5,813 nucleotides of DNA from Pseudomonadota bacterium (GCA_021805485.1 JAJZFF010000659.1:1-5813); one strand, 5' to 3'; shown: positions 1 through 5,813, counted from the stretch's first letter. Translations and numbers: made by a program. The notes: generated by a model from the sequence alone, not told the origin.

Positions 1-191
1 TCAGCCGTGGCGCCGGCGAACCCGGCCACGACATTGCCGTTGCCGATGCGCCGCACCTTGCGCGCATTGCCCTTCACCACGGTGTTGCCGAGCGAGACCT
101 GGCCATCGCCGGCCATGGCCACCTGCCCGTCCCGCTGCACACAGAGAATGGTCGTGCCGTGCCAGCCGACCGGATCATGCGAGTTCATCAT
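1..191 (-). CDS. hslV: ATP-dependent protease subunit HslV (N-terminal part, cut by window edge)
   Basis: HslV is the threonine-peptidase ring of the cytoplasmic HslUV (ClpQY) protease, fed unfolded substrate by the HslU ATPase. The minus strand gives 63 complete codons that match the family N-terminus. Twelve propeptide residues (ending GWHG) precede Thr13-Thr14, the expected mature N-terminus with Thr13 as nucleophile. Asp29 and Lys45 fall at the family positions Asp17 and Lys33 of the mature enzyme, and the stretch ends in the typical AGFAGATA. The start is one of two adjacent ATGs (189-191 or 186-188), preceded on the minus strand by a G-run at 193-198 that can serve as ribosome binding site. 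The gene continues off the left edge, where hslU would be expected but cannot be seen. It reads away from the rest of the window. No convincing heat-shock promoter was found upstream. Identity is secure; the exact start is less so. Confidence 0.95.
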   Translation of the reverse strand, partial: MMNSHDPVGWHGTTILCVQRDGQVAMAGDGQVSLGNTVVKGNARKVRRIGNGNVVAGFAGATA

Positions 192-327
192 GCCCCCCAG
201 ATGGCACCGCGCGAACGGCCGGGCAAGGCGCCAAAGGGGACAGGCCGCGCGACCCGGACCTCGTTTGATGCTGCAACCCACGGCGAATGAAGCTATGATC
301 GCGACGCGGCTACGGGGAGGCCACGGT
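192..327. other. Divergent intergenic region between hslV and the PsiE-family gene
   Basis: This 136-bp stretch separates two genes that read in opposite directions, so it should hold promoters for both. On the plus strand TATGAT at 294-299 is one base from the bacterial -10 consensus, but no good -35 lies 16-18 bp upstream (CTGCAA at 271-276 matches only 3 of 6). The nearest -35-like element, TTGATG at 265-270, leaves a 23-bp spacer, which is too long. No Pho box repeat (CTGTCAT direct repeats) was seen, although the downstream gene belongs to a family named for phosphate-starvation induction. The promoter assignment is therefore weak. Confidence 0.5.
314..320 (+). promoter_or_regulatory. 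Ribosome binding site that fixes the start of the PsiE-family gene
   Basis: GGGGAGG lies 7 nt before the ATG at 328. Upstream in-frame starts, such as the ATG at 295, have no comparable site, and the extra residues they would add do not resemble the family. This decides for 328. Confidence 0.7.
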
Positions 328-765
328 ATGGACCGCCGGTTCGGCAGCAGGGCCTATCAGTATTTCGAGTTCATCGTCGTCCAGGCGGTGACGCTGCTGA
401 TGGCGATCGTGGTGACGGCGGCACTTGCGCATCTCGTGGTCAACATCGCGCACGATATCCTCGCCACCACCTTCGATCCGACCAACGCGGCGGTGTTCCA
501 GTCGGTGTTCGGGGGAATCTTCACCGTCGTCATCGCGCTGGAATTCAAGCGCTCGATCCTGGTGACCAGCGAGCGCGACGAGGGGCCGGTCCGCGTGCGG
601 GTCGTCATCCTGATCGGGATGCTCGCGATCGTCCGCAAGCTGATCATCATGGATCTCGCGCATGAGAACGCGCTGCAACTCCTTGCACTTTCGGTCGCGT
701 TCCTGTCGCTCGGCAGCGTCTACTGGCTGGTGCGCGACCAGGATCGCCGGGAGCTGAAGGATTAA
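328..765 (+). CDS. PsiE-family inner-membrane protein
   Basis: A 145-residue protein with four predicted transmembrane helices (about residues 13-40, 57-78, 90-108 and 114-135) and a charged C-terminal tail. The pattern matches the phosphate-starvation-inducible PsiE family: an aromatic EF at the start of helix 1, an IALEFKRSI segment (69-77) at the end of helix 2, and an R-V-V-x-L...[11 protein letters not shown] block (91-110) through helix 3. Its length is close to that of E. coli PsiE. The molecular function of the family is not established; in E. coli expression responds to phosphate starvation, but no Pho box is visible here. In-frame sequence continues upstream to position 7, but that part overlaps hslV on the other strand and lacks family similarity. 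The gene is followed after 108 bp by the MFS transporter on the same strand; co-transcription is possible but uncertain. The family call comes from remembered sequence patterns, not a search. Confidence 0.75.
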   Translation: MDRRFGSRAYQYFEFIVVQAVTLLMAIVVTAALAHLVVNIAHDILATTFDPTNAAVFQSVFGGIFTVVIALEFKRSILVTSERDEGPVRVRVVILIGMLAIVRKLIIMDLAHENALQLLALSVAFLSLGSVYWLVRDQDRRELKD

Positions 766-766
766 C

Positions 767-822
767 CGGGCAGGATCGGCCCGCGGCTGTCGCCTCCGGC
801 AAAGCCGTCCCCCCGGCTTGCC
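767..822 (+). terminator. Two hairpins after the PsiE-family gene, possible weak or factor-dependent terminator
   Basis: The first inverted repeat starts 2 nt after the stop codon: CGGGC (767-771) pairs with GCCCG (779-783) across a 7-nt loop. The second is stronger: 798-807 (GGCAAAGCCG) pairs with 814-822 (CGGCTTGCC), nine base pairs with one bulged A and a C-rich loop. Neither is followed by a T-run, so classic intrinsic termination is unlikely. They could slow polymerase ahead of Rho or stabilise a processed 3' end. Confidence 0.35.
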
Positions 823-825
823 AAG

Positions 826-837
826 GTCTCACGAGAC
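826..837. repeat. Short perfect palindrome upstream of the MFS gene, candidate operator
   Basis: GTCTC (826-830), a 2-nt spacer, then GAGAC (833-837) forms a perfect 5-2-5 inverted repeat about 37 bp before the transporter start. It lies just downstream of a -35-like TTGCCA (818-823; 5 of 6 matches), but the matching -10 is poor (TTACTG at 842-847, 18-bp spacer). The position would suit a regulator of the transporter, but a repeat this short can arise by chance. Confidence 0.25.
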
Positions 838-873
838 GGGCTTACTGATAAAAAACATGTCAGTGAGGATCAC

Positions 874-2271
874 ATGCCGGACCAGACTGCGGCGACAATC
901 GCCGCCCGCCTCGACCGTCTGCCGCCGTCGCGCACGGTCTGGACCATTGTCGTCCTGATCTCGCTCGGCGGCATTTTCGAGTTCTACGATCTCTTTTTCA
1001 CCGGCTATGTCGCCCCGGGAATGGTGGGCGAAGGGCTGTTCAAGCCCGAATCGCTCGGCTTTCTTGCCGGGCTGAGCGTGCTGAAGGTCGCCGGTTTCGG
1101 CACCTTCGTCTTCGCCACCTTCGCCGGGCTCTGGGTCGGCGCGCTGTTGTTCGGCCAGGTTGCCGACCGATTCGGCCGCCGCGCCGTCTTCACCGGCGCG
1201 CTGCTGTGGTACATGGTCTGCACAGCAATCATGGCGTTCCAGACCAGCGGCCTCGCGCTCGATATCTGGCGCTTCATCGCCGGCATCGGCATCGGCGTCG
1301 AACTCGTCACGATCGACACGTTCATTTCCGAGATCATTCCCCGGAGCGAGCGCGGCAAGGCCTTTGCGGTGAACCAGTTCATCACCTTTCTCGTGGTGCC
1401 GCTGATCGCGTTCCTGGCCTATGCGATGAAGGGCAGCAAGCCGTTCGGGCTGGACTACTGGCGGGTGCTGATTCTGATCGGCTCGGTCGGCGCCGTCGTG
1501 GTGTTTGCCCTGCAGCGGGGCATTCCCGAGAGTCCGCGCTGGCTGGCCCGCCACGGCAGGATGGCCGAGGCGGAGGCGATCGTCGCCGGAATCGAGCGGC
1601 GCGTGGCCGCGGAAACCGGCACGGCCCTACCGCCGCCGCAGCCGGCTGCCCCGGAAGAGGGCGGCGCGGGATCGATCATGGAGATCTTCGGCCCCGAATA
1701 TCTCCGGCGCACGATCATCCTGTCGATCTTCAACATGGCGCAGGTGATCGGTTTCTACGGCTTTGCCGCCTGGGTGCCGACGCTGCTGATCCATCGCGGT
1801 ATCACTGTCACCCACAGCCTTGAATACGCCTTCATCATCGCCATCGCCAATCCATTCGGCCCGCTGCTCGGCACGCTGTTCGCCGACCGATTCGAGCGCA
1901 AGACGCAGATCATCACCTCGCTGATCATCATGGGTGTGGTGATCGTGCTGTTCGCCCAGAGCGCGGCGCCCTCGGCGCTGATCGTCCTCGGCGTGCTGTT
2001 CACCCTCGCGTCGAACGTGATGTCCTTCGCCTATCACGGCTACCAGCCCGAGCTTTATCCGACCCGGATCCGCGCCCGCGCGGTCGGCTTCGTCTACTCC
2101 TGGAGCCGGCTGGCGGCGGCGTTTGCCGGCCTCGCGATCGGCGTGCTGCTTGCCCAGTATGGCGTGCCTGGAGTGGCCGTATTCATCGCCATCGCCATGC
2201 TGGTCGGCATCGCGATGATCGCGCTCGGGCCCTCGACGAAAGGGCTCGCGCTCGAGCAGATCAACCACTGA
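874..2271 (+). CDS. MFS transporter, sugar/metabolite:proton symporter type
   Basis: A 465-residue inner-membrane transporter of the major facilitator superfamily, Sugar_tr-like branch. About 12 hydrophobic helices are visible in two halves. Signature motifs are the loop 2-3 motif GQVADRFGRR (94-103) with a weaker repeat DRFERK (338-343) in the second half, the acidic segment ending SEIIPRSERG (152-161) after helix 4, PESPRWL (218-224) after helix 6, and ELYPTRIRARAVG (393-405) in the late loop. Asp39 within FEFYDL in helix 1 is a membrane-embedded acidic residue as seen in proton-coupled members. The central cytoplasmic loop (about 215-270) contains an Ala/Pro/Glu/Gly-rich linker (246-267). 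The ATG at 874 has AGGA (866-869) only 4 nt upstream, a short but usable spacing; the next ATG would remove helix 1. The substrate cannot be told from sequence; organic acids, aromatic acids or sugars are all possible. It stands before the his operon but is separated from it by a hairpin, so a link to histidine synthesis is not implied. Confidence 0.85.
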   Translation: MPDQTAATIAARLDRLPPSRTVWTIVVLISLGGIFEFYDLFFTGYVAPGMVGEGLFKPESLGFLAGLSVLKVAGFGTFVFATFAGLWVGALLFGQVADRFGRRAVFTGALLWYMVCTAIMAFQTSGLALDIWRFIAGIGIGVELVTIDTFISEIIPRSERGKAFAVNQFITFLVVPLIAFLAYAMKGSKPFGLDYWRVLILIGSVGAVVVFALQRGIPESPRWLARHGRMAEAEAIVAGIERRVAAETGTALPPPQPAAPEEGGAGSIMEIFGPEYLRRTIILSIFNMAQVIGFYGFAAWVPTLLIHRGITVTHSLEYAFIIAIANPFGPLLGTLFADRFERKTQIITSLIIMGVVIVLFAQSAAPSALIVLGVLFTLASNVMSFAYHGYQPELYPTRIRARAVGFVYSWSRLAAAFAGLAIGVLLAQYGVPGVAVFIAIAMLVGIAMIALGPSTKGLALEQINH

Positions 2272-2277
2272 GCGAAG

Positions 2278-2311
2278 TTTCGCCGGCCGGCTGATTGGCG
2301 GGCCGGCGAAA
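2278..2311 (+). terminator. GC-rich hairpin between the MFS gene and hisB
   Basis: An 11-bp perfect inverted repeat (TTTCGCCGGCC at 2278-2288, GGCCGGCGAAA at 2301-2311) with a 12-nt loop begins 6 nt after the transporter stop. After the right arm comes only a short T stretch (ATTGGG), so as an intrinsic terminator it is imperfect, although the stem is very stable. The likely role is to end transporter transcription or limit read-through into hisB, which starts 19 nt further on. The symmetric stem could act on either strand, but no convergent gene is present. Confidence 0.6.
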
Positions 2312-2323
2312 TTGGGCTAGGCC
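2295..2323 (+). promoter_or_regulatory. Candidate promoter for the his operon
   Basis: TTGGCGG (2295-2301), 14 nt, then GCTAGGCC (2316-2323) resembles the Caulobacter housekeeping promoter pattern TTGACGS-N10-14-GCTANAWC, with one mismatch in the -35 part and two in the -10 part. Initiation about 7 nt beyond the -10 would fall at or very near the hisB ATG (2331), giving a nearly leaderless message. The -35 part lies in the loop and right arm of the hairpin. The match is suggestive only; the operon may also be read from farther upstream. Confidence 0.25.
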
Positions 2324-2330
2324 AGCGCGC

Positions 2331-2921
2331 ATGAGCCGCACCGCAAGCATCACGCGCACCACGTCCGAAACGTCGATCGAGCTGATGCTCGACCTCGATG
2401 GCGCCGGCAATACCGATATCGCCACCGGAATCGGGTTCTTCGACCACATGCTGACCGCGCTCGGCAGGCACGCCATGCTGGACCTGATCGTCCGCGCCGA
2501 GGGCGACCTGCATATCGACGCGCACCATACGGTCGAGGATGTTGGCATCGTGCTCGGCCAGGCGATCCGCGAGGCGCTCGGCGACAAGCGCGGCGTCACC
2601 CGCTTCGGCTTCGCTGCGACACCGATGGACGAGGCGCTGTGCGAGGCCGCGATCGACCTGTCCGGCCGCGGCTTCCTGGTGTTCGACGTCCCGTTCGAGC
2701 GGCCGATGATCGGCGACATGGACACCCAGTTGGTTCAGGAATTCTTCCAGGCGCTGACCGCCAATGGCGGTTTCGCCCTGCATCTGACCCGCCGCGCCGG
2801 GCACAACGCGCATCATGTGGCAGAGGCCGCGTTCAAGGCCGCGGCACGCGCGCTGCGCATGGCGGTCCAGCCCGATCCCAGGGCTGCCGGCGCGATTCCC
2901 TCGACCAAGGGGGTGCTGTGA
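2331..2921 (+). CDS. hisB: Imidazoleglycerol-phosphate dehydratase HisB (monofunctional)
   Basis: Converts D-erythro-imidazole-glycerol phosphate to imidazole-acetol phosphate, the sixth step of histidine synthesis, in the cytoplasm; the family forms a 24-subunit, manganese-dependent enzyme. The 196-residue length is that of the stand-alone dehydratase, without the histidinol-phosphatase domain of the E. coli fusion. Metal-binding motifs are intact: FDHM (37-40), the first HHxxE in DAHHTVED (63-70; His65, His66, Glu69) and the second in GHNAHHVAE (157-165; His161, His162, Glu165). The C-terminus ends in the usual STKGVL. The start at 2331 gives the family N-terminus; it has only a poor ribosome binding site (TAGG at 2318-2321), and an in-frame TTG at 2295 would add 12 unrelated residues. 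The stop overlaps the hisH start by 4 nt (GTGA), so the two are translationally coupled. First gene of the operon. Confidence 0.97.
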   Translation: MSRTASITRTTSETSIELMLDLDGAGNTDIATGIGFFDHMLTALGRHAMLDLIVRAEGDLHIDAHHTVEDVGIVLGQAIREALGDKRGVTRFGFAATPMDEALCEAAIDLSGRGFLVFDVPFERPMIGDMDTQLVQEFFQALTANGGFALHLTRRAGHNAHHVAEAAFKAAARALRMAVQPDPRAAGAIPSTKGVL

Positions 2922-3553
2922 GGATTGCGGTCATCGATTACGGCAGCGGCAACCTTGCCTCGGCGGCACGCGGGCTTGAACTCGCTGCATCCCGAATCGG
3001 ACTCGATGCGGTCGTCTCGATTACCGACGATCCGGACGTCGTAGCCGGCACCGACCGCATCGTGCTGCCCGGCCAGGGCGCTTTCGCCGATTGCGCGCAC
3101 GGGCTCGCCGCCCGCCCTGGCCTTGCCGCCTCGATGCATCGGCGGGTCGAAGCCGGGGCGCCGTTTCTTGGTATCTGCGTCGGCATGCAACTGATGGCCG
3201 AACGAGGCCTCGAACACGAGATTACCCCCGGGTTCGGCTGGATTCGCGGCGATATCGCGCCGATTCGTGCCGATGGTCTGCGCCTGCCCCACATGGGCTG
3301 GAACGAACTCGCCTTCACGCCCGGCGCGCACCCGCTGCTCGACGGGCTGACGCCGGGCGACCACGCCTATTTCGTGCACTCTTACGCCCTGCGCACGGAT
3401 GACCGCGAGCCGGTCATCGCGACGACATCATATGGTGAAGAAATCGTGGCAATGGTTGCAACCGGCAACCGGGCGGGTACACAATTCCACGTTGAGAAAA
3501 GTCAGGAGGTCGGCTTGACCATTCTGACGAATTTCCTGCGTTGGATACCATGA
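2918..3553 (+). CDS. hisH: Imidazole glycerol phosphate synthase, glutaminase subunit HisH
   Basis: Class I glutamine amidotransferase that releases ammonia from glutamine and channels it to HisF. The 211-residue length is typical. The catalytic triad is Cys87 in the nucleophile elbow GICVGMQ (85-91), His191 and Glu193. The oxyanion strand reads PGQGAF (51-56), and PHMGWN (124-129) and YFVHSY (151-156) are typical HisH blocks. The start is GTG at 2918, inside the last codons of hisB, giving MRIAVIDYGSGN, the expected N-terminus; no ATG serves. The triad histidine sits in FHVEKSQ, whereas most HisH proteins I recall have FHPEKSQ or FHPERS; both catalytic residues remain. The gene ends in an ATGA overlap with the following acetyltransferase. 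It is separated from its partner hisF by two genes. Confidence 0.97.
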   Translation: MRIAVIDYGSGNLASAARGLELAASRIGLDAVVSITDDPDVVAGTDRIVLPGQGAFADCAHGLAARPGLAASMHRRVEAGAPFLGICVGMQLMAERGLEHEITPGFGWIRGDIAPIRADGLRLPHMGWNELAFTPGAHPLLDGLTPGDHAYFVHSYALRTDDREPVIATTSYGEEIVAMVATGNRAGTQFHVEKSQEVGLTILTNFLRWIP

Positions 3554-4110
3554 TGACAAGTTCAGATCTCTGCGACCTGCCGCCACCTTCAAGCATGCAG
3601 GTTGATCGCCTGACCACGATTGCCGATGACGACCTGCAGGCGCTGTGCGAGGCCGCCGATGCGGCGATCATCGATGGCGGCGGCTTCGGCTGGCTTCGCC
3701 CGCCAGGACGCGCGGCGCTGGAGCAGTTCTTTCGCGGCGTCGTGATGGTGCCCGAACGGGAACTCTTCGTCGGCCGGATGGACGGGGTGATCTACGGCGC
3801 CGCCCAGCTCGTCCGCCCGCCGCGCAACAACGAGGCGCAGGCTTTCGGTGCCACGCTCGCGCATAATTTCGTTGCCCCCTACGCGCGCGGCCACGGCCTG
3901 GCACGCCTCATCATCGAGCGAGTGGAGGATCGCGCCCGGGCGCTCGGTTACCAGGTGCTCAACCTTGATGTTCGCGAGACCCAGGAGGCCGCCATCGCCC
4001 TTTACGAGGCGGTCGGCTTCGCCCGCTGGGGCACCCATCCGGCCTATGCCCGCACCGACGGGCAGACGATCTCCGGCCATTTCTACTACAAGTTGTTGCA
4101 GGCCTCCTGA
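3550..4110 (+). CDS. GNAT-family N-acetyltransferase embedded in the his operon
   Basis: A 186-residue protein with a GNAT (Acetyltransf_1) fold: a divergent N-terminal half, a beta-bulge region FVAPYARG (107-114), the acetyl-CoA pyrophosphate-binding motif R-G-H-G-L-A (113-118, fits R/Q-x-x-G-x-G/A) followed by an amphipathic helix (118-133), then [21 protein letters not shown] (137-157), the usual strand plus helix ending in LYExxGF. The core starts near residue 17; the first 16 residues are poorly ordered and Pro/Ser-rich. The start at 3550 overlaps the hisH stop as ATGA; a second ATG follows directly (3553), a TTG lies at 3541, and an ATG at 3595 would give the bare core. No good ribosome binding site is visible, so coupling to hisH seems likely. 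The stop lies 1 nt before hisA. The acceptor substrate is unknown. The position suggests a link to histidine or an imidazole intermediate, but this is inference; a protein or small-molecule acceptor is equally possible. Confidence 0.88.
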   Translation: MMTSSDLCDLPPPSSMQVDRLTTIADDDLQALCEAADAAIIDGGGFGWLRPPGRAALEQFFRGVVMVPERELFVGRMDGVIYGAAQLVRPPRNNEAQAFGATLAHNFVAPYARGHGLARLIIERVEDRARALGYQVLNLDVRETQEAAIALYEAVGFARWGTHPAYARTDGQTISGHFYYKLLQAS

Positions 4111-4111
4111 C

Positions 4112-4852
4112 ATGGGGCTAACCCTCTATCCGGCGATCGACCTGAAGGACGGCGCCTGCGTGCGTCTGCGGCGCGGCGAGATGGACCAGGCGACCGTCTA
4201 TGCCGAGGACCCGGCCGCCCAGGCCCGCGCCTTCGAGACCGCCGGGTTCACCGCGCTGCATGTCGTCGACCTGAACGGAGCCTTTGCCGGACGGCCGGTG
4301 AATGGCGAGGCAGTACGCGCGATCCTTGCTGCGGTAGCGATGCCGGTGCAACTCGGTGGCGGCATCCGAGACATGGCGGGCATCGCTGCCTGGATCGAAG
4401 TCGGGATTTCGCGCGTCATTCTCGGCAGCGCCGCGGTGAAGAATCCCGCCCTGGTGCGCGAGGCGGCCGCTGCTTTTCCGGGGCGGATCGTCGTCGGCAT
4501 CGACGCGCGGGATGGCATGGTCGCCACCGAGGGGTGGGCCGAAACATCGTCGCTGCCGGCGACGGAGATGGCGATCCGGCTGCAGGATGCCGGCATTGAC
4601 GCGATCATCCATACCGATATCGCGCGCGACGGGATGCTCCAGGGCCTCAATCTCGATGCTACCGAAGCCCTCGCCGCCGCCGTCACGATCCCGGTGATCG
4701 CCTCGGGCGGTGTGGCCGGCATCGAGGATATCCGCAACTTGCGCGCCTCCGCCGCCCGCACGCCCAATCTCGCTGGCACGATCATTGGCCGCGCCCTTTA
4801 CGATGGCCGGATCGATCCGCAAGCGGCGCTGGCGGAGGCCGCCGCATGCTGA
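4112..4852 (+). CDS. hisA: ProFAR isomerase HisA
   Basis: Phosphoribosylformimino-5-aminoimidazole carboxamide ribotide isomerase: an Amadori rearrangement of ProFAR to PRFAR, the fourth step of histidine synthesis. A (beta/alpha)8 barrel of 246 residues, normal for the family. Catalytic Asp10 lies in PAIDLK and the second catalytic Asp169 in HTDIARDG (167-174). Phosphate-binding loops are LGGGIR (81-86) and ASGG (197-200), with IIGRALYDG (224-232) near the end. The EGW segment (140-142) in the barrel-5 loop is typical of HisA rather than HisF. In-frame sequence reaches back to 3848, but that overlaps the acetyltransferase and is not family-like; ATG 4112 gives the exact family N-terminus and follows an AGG (4100-4102) at 9 nt. 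It starts 1 nt after the acetyltransferase stop and overlaps hisF by 7 nt. Confidence 0.97.
   Translation: MGLTLYPAIDLKDGACVRLRRGEMDQATVYAEDPAAQARAFETAGFTALHVVDLNGAFAGRPVNGEAVRAILAAVAMPVQLGGGIRDMAGIAAWIEVGISRVILGSAAVKNPALVREAAAAFPGRIVVGIDARDGMVATEGWAETSSLPATEMAIRLQDAGIDAIIHTDIARDGMLQGLNLDATEALAAAVTIPVIASGGVAGIEDIRNLRASAARTPNLAGTIIGRALYDGRIDPQAALAEAAAC
4834..4838 (+). promoter_or_regulatory. Ribosome binding site for hisF inside the hisA coding end
   Basis: GGAGG lies 7 nt before the hisF ATG (4846), at ideal spacing. It is the strongest site in the operon and supports independent re-initiation at hisF despite the 7-nt overlap with hisA. Confidence 0.7.
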
Positions 4853-5610
4853 AGCTGCGCGTCATTCCCTGCCTCGACGTGAAGGACGGACGCGTGGTGA
4901 AGGGCGTCAACTTCGTCTCGCTGCGCGACGCCGGCGACCCGGTGGAACAGGCCGTGGTCTATGATCGCGCGGGCGCCGACGAACTCACCTTTCTCGACAT
5001 CACCGCCAGCCACGAGAACCGCGACACGATCATCGATGTGGTCGGGCGCACCGCCGCGAAAGTCTTCCTGCCACTGACCGTCGGCGGCGGCATCCGCACG
5101 ACGGAGGACATCCGCCGCCTGCTGCTGGCCGGCGCCGACAAATGCAGCATCAACTCCGCCGCCATTTCCCGGCCCGATTTCATCAACGAGGCGGCGCGGA
5201 AATTCGGCAGCCAGTGCGTCGTCGTCGCGGTCGATGCGCGGCGCGGCGGCGAGGGCTGGGAAGTGTTCACCCATGGCGGGCGGCGCGGCACCGGGATTGA
5301 CGCGGTGGGCTGGTGCGCCGAGATGGCCGCGCGCGGCGCCGGCGAGATCCTGCTGACCTCGATGGACCGCGACGGCACCGGCCTCGGCTTCGATCTCGAC
5401 CTGCTGCGCGCCGTGACCACGCGGGTGAACATCCCGGTGATCGCCTCCGGCGGCGTCGGCACGCTCGCGCATTTCGTCGAGGGCGCCGAGGCGGGCGCGA
5501 CCGGCCTGCTCGCCGCCAGCGTGTTCCATTTCGGCCAGTTCACCATCGCCGAGGTGAAGGCCGCCCTCGCCGCCGCTGGCCTGCCGGTTCGCCCGGTTGC
5601 ACCCCGCTAG
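4846..5610 (+). CDS. hisF: Imidazole glycerol phosphate synthase, cyclase subunit HisF
   Basis: The synthase half of the HisHF complex: uses ammonia passed through the barrel from HisH to convert PRFAR into imidazole-glycerol phosphate and AICAR (which feeds back into purine synthesis). The 254-residue (beta/alpha)8 barrel has the usual length. Catalytic Asp11 (in PCLDVKDG, 8-15) and Asp130 (in VAVDARRG, 127-134) fall at the same positions as in the well-studied Thermotoga enzyme. Phosphate loops LTVGGGIR (77-84) and IASGGVG (199-205) are intact, as are FTHGGRR (141-147), [10 protein letters not shown] (169-178) and the C-terminal SVFHFG (225-230). The start at 4846 is set by a strong ribosome binding site and by the [12 protein letters not shown]-terminus. 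The start overlaps the hisA stop; the stop is 8 nt before hisE. Confidence 0.98.
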   Translation: MLKLRVIPCLDVKDGRVVKGVNFVSLRDAGDPVEQAVVYDRAGADELTFLDITASHENRDTIIDVVGRTAAKVFLPLTVGGGIRTTEDIRRLLLAGADKCSINSAAISRPDFINEAARKFGSQCVVVAVDARRGGEGWEVFTHGGRRGTGIDAVGWCAEMAARGAGEILLTSMDRDGTGLGFDLDLLRAVTTRVNIPVIASGGVGTLAHFVEGAEAGATGLLAASVFHFGQFTIAEVKAALAAAGLPVRPVAPR

Positions 5611-5618
5611 AGATCGCC

Positions 5619-5813
5619 ATGCCCAAGAAGCCCGTGAAATCCACCGCTGCCGACGCCAAGCCGAAAAAGGTCGCTTCCGCCAAACCCAAGATAAAGGCGA
5701 AGCCGAAGGGAGTGGGCGCCGCGAGCCATCCGCCCGTCCCGCTGCTGAACCCTGCGGCGCCGAACGCCCAGGTGCTCGACCGGCTGTGGTCGACCATCCT
5801 CGCCCGGAAAGCC
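5619..5813 (+). CDS. hisE: Phosphoribosyl-ATP pyrophosphatase HisE with lysine-rich N-terminal tail (cut by window edge)
   Basis: HisE hydrolyses phosphoribosyl-ATP to phosphoribosyl-AMP, the second step of histidine synthesis. Only 65 codons are present. Residues about 51-65 ([15 protein letters not shown]) match the first helix of the HisE/MazG-like fold, and the position after hisF is where alphaproteobacteria carry hisE. The preceding 50 residues are unusual: residues 1-30 hold 11 lysines mixed with Ala and Pro, with KPK repeats, then a Pro/Ala linker (31-50). Most HisE proteins start only a few residues before the helix. The start at 5619 is the first in-frame ATG after hisF, with a weak AGAG (5609-5612, overlapping the hisF stop); GTG codons at 5634, 5712 and 5772 are alternatives, the 5712 and 5772 ones removing the basic tail, but neither has a good ribosome binding site. 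Catalytic residues lie beyond the edge. The call rests on a short match plus context. Confidence 0.82.
   Translation, partial: MPKKPVKSTAADAKPKKVASAKPKIKAKPKGVGAASHPPVPLLNPAAPNAQVLDRLWSTILARKA

Noticed and set aside
199..227. Possible heat-shock promoter for hslV on the minus strand (CTTGCC, 17 nt, CCATCT)
   Set aside because: The -10 would be only about 8 nt from the start codon, putting the transcript start on the ribosome binding site; the match to alphaproteobacterial RpoH sites is partial.
7..327. In-frame upstream extension of the PsiE-family gene
   Set aside because: It overlaps hslV on the other strand and does not resemble PsiE; the strong ribosome binding site before 328 fixes the start.
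829..1554. Long open frame on the minus strand opposite the MFS gene (and similar ones opposite hisB, hisH, hisA and hisF)
   Set aside because: Compositional shadow of GC-rich coding sequence: low-complexity, charged, His/Arg/Asp-rich translation, no recognisable domain, and the plus-strand gene is certain.
1206..1823. 205-codon plus-strand frame inside the MFS gene
   Set aside because: Out of frame with an unmistakable transporter and rich in Arg/Gly/His; no start signal or family resemblance.
2272..2330. Histidine leader peptide/attenuator before hisB
   Set aside because: No small open frame with runs of His codons; only a single hairpin is present in a 59-bp gap.
1..5813. Mobile element, CRISPR array, tRNA or rRNA
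   Set aside because: No transposase or integrase, no spaced direct repeats, and no tRNA-like cloverleaf noticed; the window is almost fully occupied by recognisable genes.

Overview
This window is ordinary bacterial chromosome with high GC content and tightly packed genes. Gene content and order point to an alphaproteobacterium, most likely Rhodospirillales/Acetobacteraceae-like. The main reasons are the hisB-hisH-hisA-hisF-hisE order, an hslV gene reading away from the cluster, and an HslV with a short propeptide before the catalytic Thr-Thr. The lineage is inferred from gene order and remembered family sequences; no search was run.

Layout. Positions 1-191 (minus strand) hold the first 63 codons of hslV, the peptidase subunit of the HslUV (ClpQY) protease, cut by the left edge. 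Positions 192-327 are a divergent intergenic region. On the plus strand, 328-765 encodes a four-helix membrane protein of the PsiE family and 874-2271 a 12-helix MFS transporter. Small inverted repeats lie between these two genes, and a strong GC-rich hairpin (2278-2311) follows the transporter. From 2331 to the right edge runs a compact histidine operon: hisB (dehydratase domain only), hisH, a GNAT-family acetyltransferase, hisA, hisF and the start of hisE, cut at 5813. Junctions are a 4-nt overlap, a 4-nt overlap, a 1-nt gap, a 7-nt overlap and an 8-nt gap, so co-transcription and translational coupling are likely.

How the genes work together. HisE hydrolyses phosphoribosyl-ATP. HisA isomerises ProFAR to PRFAR. 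The HisH/HisF pair (IGP synthase) uses glutamine-derived ammonia to make imidazole-glycerol phosphate and AICAR. HisB dehydrates imidazole-glycerol phosphate. Other histidine genes (hisG, hisI, hisC, hisD and the histidinol-phosphatase) are not in the window, as is usual where his genes are split into several clusters.

I see no clearly new multi-gene system, RNA gene, CRISPR array or mobile element. The points most worth a second look are the acetyltransferase embedded between hisH and hisA, the lysine-rich N-terminal tail on HisE, the HVEKS variant in HisH, the PsiE/MFS pair between hslV and hisB, and a possibly leaderless hisB start next to a strong hairpin.
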